A stretch of DNA of 64,000 nt from Chryseolinea lacunae (GTDB taxonomy: Bacteria; Bacteroidota; Bacteroidia; Cytophagales; Cyclobacteriaceae): assembly GCF_016735595.1 (NCBI RefSeq), contig NZ_JAERRB010000001.1, forward strand, positions 434,001-498,000, written 5' to 3'. A program made the position numbers and the translations under genes. Below the pieces are notes generated by a model. The model had not been told where the DNA came from. It was given only the letters and a program-made list of their open reading frames with translations, and did not search any database. This document shows, one piece after another, positions 62,221 to 64,000 of this stretch; within the stretch, counting starts at the first letter, position 1; every line of letters begins with the position of its first letter.

Positions 62221-62259
62221 AAAAAAAAGACCCGGCAAGTTTCGACACCGGCCAGGTCT
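62221..62259 (-). terminator. Rho-independent terminator after the solute-binding protein
   Basis: On the minus strand AGACC-t-GGC pairs with GCC-g-GGTCT and is followed by eight T. It separates the solute-binding gene from recQ. Confidence 0.85.
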
Positions 62260-62280
62260 GGTTATGCGATGCGGGTTCGC

Positions 62281-63144
62281 CTATTTTGCCTGCGACTGCG
62301 ATTGCATGAGTTTCATGCCGGCCTCACCCAGGTGTTTAAACAAAATGGCTTTGTATTCCTTGGTGTTCAGGTAGCCCCCGTTGGCGGCAAAAAACTCTTC
62401 AAACGGGGTGCCCCAGTCGCTGTTGCTGGGCATGATGAATCCGAACTGCTCGGCGGCCTTGTCGGCCAACGGGTGGCGCTTCACAGACTTCTTTAACTGC
62501 ACCGCTTCGAGATAGAACGCCAGGTCGAGGTAAGCCATGCCTTTGTTGTCTGACAGCATTTTCTCGAGTGTTTCCTGGCTGGTGGTGGTGTAGGTGATTT
62601 TGAGGTCAGGGAAATATTTCTCCTTGAGTTCAAGCGTGCGCTTTTCGTTGAGCGTGCCCTTGGCGGTGTAGGCCGTGAGGCCCGAGAATGTTTTGGGCAT
62701 GTCTTCGAGCTTGTTCAGGTTCGACACTTTGTTTTGGGTGACCAGAATGGCAAAGTTGGTGATGAAGGGCGGGCTGAATTTCACTTCCTTCTTGCGCTCT
62801 TCGGTGATGGTGACGTTGCCCAGGCCCACCACGCCGCCTTTCGATATCTTCACTTTATCGTACATGCCCCGGAAGTTGGAGCCGTCGCCTACAAACTTGA
62901 ATTCGATGTCAACTTTTTTATTGTCTTTCACCCAGGTTCTGAAGTCTTTCATGATGTCGATGCAGATGCCGGTGAGCTGACCGGAGTTGTCTACATAGAT
63001 GAAGCTGGGCGTTTGCACGTAGGCGAGCGTCAAGGTGCCTTTTCCGCTTTTTTTGGTCTGCTTCCAGGTGTCGCCCGTATAGGATTGGGCCATGGAAGCC
63101 GACGCGGCCACGAACAGTAACAAGTTGGTAATAAGGGTTCTCAT
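62281..63144 (-). CDS. Extracellular solute-binding protein family 3 (amino-acid type)
   Basis: The 287-residue protein has a signal peptide (ending ASMAQ) and the family 3 periplasmic-binding layout (LTGICIDIMKDF, FVGDGSNFRGMYDKVKISKGGVVGLGNVTITEERKKEV). No ABC permease or ATPase gene is nearby, so it is an orphan binding protein. The ligand is probably an amino acid or related compound. A terminator follows. Confidence 0.85.
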   Translation of the reverse strand: MRTLITNLLLFVAASASMAQSYTGDTWKQTKKSGKGTLTLAYVQTPSFIYVDNSGQLTGICIDIMKDFRTWVKDNKKVDIEFKFVGDGSNFRGMYDKVKISKGGVVGLGNVTITEERKKEVKFSPPFITNFAILVTQNKVSNLNKLEDMPKTFSGLTAYTAKGTLNEKRTLELKEKYFPDLKITYTTTSQETLEKMLSDNKGMAYLDLAFYLEAVQLKKSVKRHPLADKAAEQFGFIMPSNSDWGTPFEEFFAANGGYLNTKEYKAILFKHLGEAGMKLMQSQSQAK

Positions 63145-63200
63145 GGGTCAGGTTAATTCAACCCCTGAGTTAGAAGATTCGCGATAATAATTTCGCGTTG

Positions 63201-63237
63201 CTGTAATATCGACGTTAGTTTTTCAGTCATATTACAG
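63201..63237. repeat. Long inverted repeat (9-bp arms) between two genes
   Basis: CTGTAATAT and ATATTACAG are perfect inverted arms separated by 19 bp. It lies 1 bp after the enoyl-CoA hydratase stop and 57 bp before the solute-binding gene start. A weak terminator or an operator are both possible. Confidence 0.6.
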
Positions 63238-63238
63238 A

Positions 63239-64000
63239 TTACCATGTTATTTTTTCTTTCCGGAGAAAAGCATCCACACCACGCTTGCAATCATCGCTTG
63301 CGCGGGCTTCGGCGTTGCGTTCTGCTGCAAACGTTAGCGCTTCCGACAGGGCTAAACTCTGCACGTGCGCGATCATTTGCTTGGTCATCATCATGGCGTG
63401 GGTTGAGTTGGTGCGGATGAGATTGGCGGCAAACTCATGTGTCTCGGCTTCCAGTTTTTCTCTTGGCACAACGTGGTGAATAAGCGACAGGTGTTTTGCT
63501 TCGTCGGCCGTGATCAGCTCGCCACTCAGCAACAACCGCTTGGCATGCGACTCGCCCACCTTGCGCAACAGAAACACCATGACAACGGCGGGTATGAAAC
63601 CGATGCGCACTTCGGTGTAGCCAAACTTGGCTTCGGGTGCGGCAAACACAAAGTCGCACACCGCCGCCAGCCCACAGCCCCCCGCCAGCGCATGGCCCTG
63701 CACCTGGGCGATGATCACTTTCTTGAGCGTGTACATCAACAGAAACAATTCTTTCAGGTGGCTGGAGTCGGCCAGGTTTTGTTCGTACGAAAATTCCTGG
63801 AGCTTTTGCAGATAGGCCAGGTCGGCTCCCGCGCAAAATGCTTCGCCTTCCGCTTTCAGAATAATCACTTTCACCGTGGGGTCGTCGCCCAGCAGAGCAA
63901 AAGCTTCCTTCAACTCTCCCACCAGCTCAAAGCTCAGGGCATTGCGTTTCTCGGGGCGGCTCAGTGTGATGACGCCGATGTGGTTGTCGATGGAATAGTG
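63239..64000 (-). CDS. Enoyl-CoA hydratase/isomerase family protein (5' end outside the window)
   Basis: The frame is open to the right edge, so the first residues are missing; an internal GTG at 63922 is not the true start because the upstream codons already give the family opening (GVITLSRPEKRNALS). It has the crotonase core: GAGADLAYLQ region for the oxyanion hole, HALAGGCGLAAVCDFVFA, and YTEVRIGFIPAVVMVFLL, closest by eye to methylglutaconyl-CoA-hydratase-like members of Bacteroidota. It acts on a CoA thioester; the exact substrate is not shown. Confidence 0.9.
   Translation of the reverse strand, partial: HYSIDNHIGVITLSRPEKRNALSFELVGELKEAFALLGDDPTVKVIILKAEGEAFCAGADLAYLQKLQEFSYEQNLADSSHLKELFLLMYTLKKVIIAQVQGHALAGGCGLAAVCDFVFAAPEAKFGYTEVRIGFIPAVVMVFLLRKVGESHAKRLLLSGELITADEAKHLSLIHHVVPREKLEAETHEFAANLIRTNSTHAMMMTKQMIAHVQSLALSEALTFAAERNAEARASDDCKRGVDAFLRKEKITW

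Overview
The window looks like a chromosome segment of a Bacteroidota bacterium, most likely of the Cytophagales type. The signs are a SusC/SusD pair, two proteins with type IX secretion (T9SS) C-terminal sorting domains, an Rpb6-like omega subunit, the coaBC-DUF4835-recN gene order, periplasmic-propeller (Y_Y_Y) sensor kinases and several TAnnTTTG -7 promoter elements. No rRNA, tRNA, CRISPR array or intact insertion sequence was seen.

Layout. 1-6.4 kb holds a membrane protein, a ferritin-like di-iron protein, a T9SS-exported repeat protein, a BatD-like/VWA fusion and small secreted proteins. 6.4-25.9 kb is a co-regulated catabolic locus. An operon on the minus strand runs susC - susD - kinase/M23/phospholyase fusion - GH2 beta-galactosidase - GH31 alpha-glucosidase. 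Next to it lie an APC amino-acid permease, a membrane-spanning TPR/HTH regulator, an antiquitin-type aldehyde dehydrogenase and a DUF1338 2-oxoadipate dioxygenase. 26-31 kb holds a DUF4407 membrane protein and a NarL-type two-component pair. 31-42.4 kb is a tight five-gene surface or secretion-like operon: NHL/IPT lipoprotein, beta-barrel, an 1840-residue TANFOR-like protein, a small secreted protein and an FnIII protein. 42.7-47 kb is an accessory, partly decayed stretch with a GH5 lipoprotein, DUF3303, DUF4304, a DUF6934 pair, a transposase relic and an orphan promoter. 47-64 kb is mostly housekeeping: mdh, a 21-nt repeat array, tilS, an LptA/OstA-like gene, bamD, rpoZ, coaBC, DUF4835, an Sm-like protein, recN, recQ, and an enoyl-CoA hydratase cut by the window end. 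A small Clp-fold protease module sits between recN and the recQ operon.

Main result. The 6.4-25.9 kb genes fit one pathway that I do not know as a described bacterial system: use of collagen-type glucosyl-galactosyl-hydroxylysine. GH31 could remove the alpha-glucose and GH2 the beta-galactose. The permease could import hydroxylysine. The fusion protein joins a hydroxylysine-kinase-like domain (HYKK) to a 5-phosphohydroxylysine phospholyase-like domain (PHYKPL), giving 2-aminoadipate semialdehyde. The antiquitin-type dehydrogenase would give 2-aminoadipate, and the DUF1338 enzyme acts on 2-oxoadipate. The transaminase between these two steps is not in the window. Three promoters of this locus (susC, permease, DUF1338) share a direct repeat GTAGAG-N5-GTAGAG placed 33-34 bp upstream of a -7-like element, which joins them into one probable regulon.

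A second shared site (consensus TGACCCAAATAGGTGATTGA) lies exactly 20 bp upstream of a -7-like element before the GH5 gene and before a decayed paralogous gene start, and in weaker form before the NarL-type response regulator.
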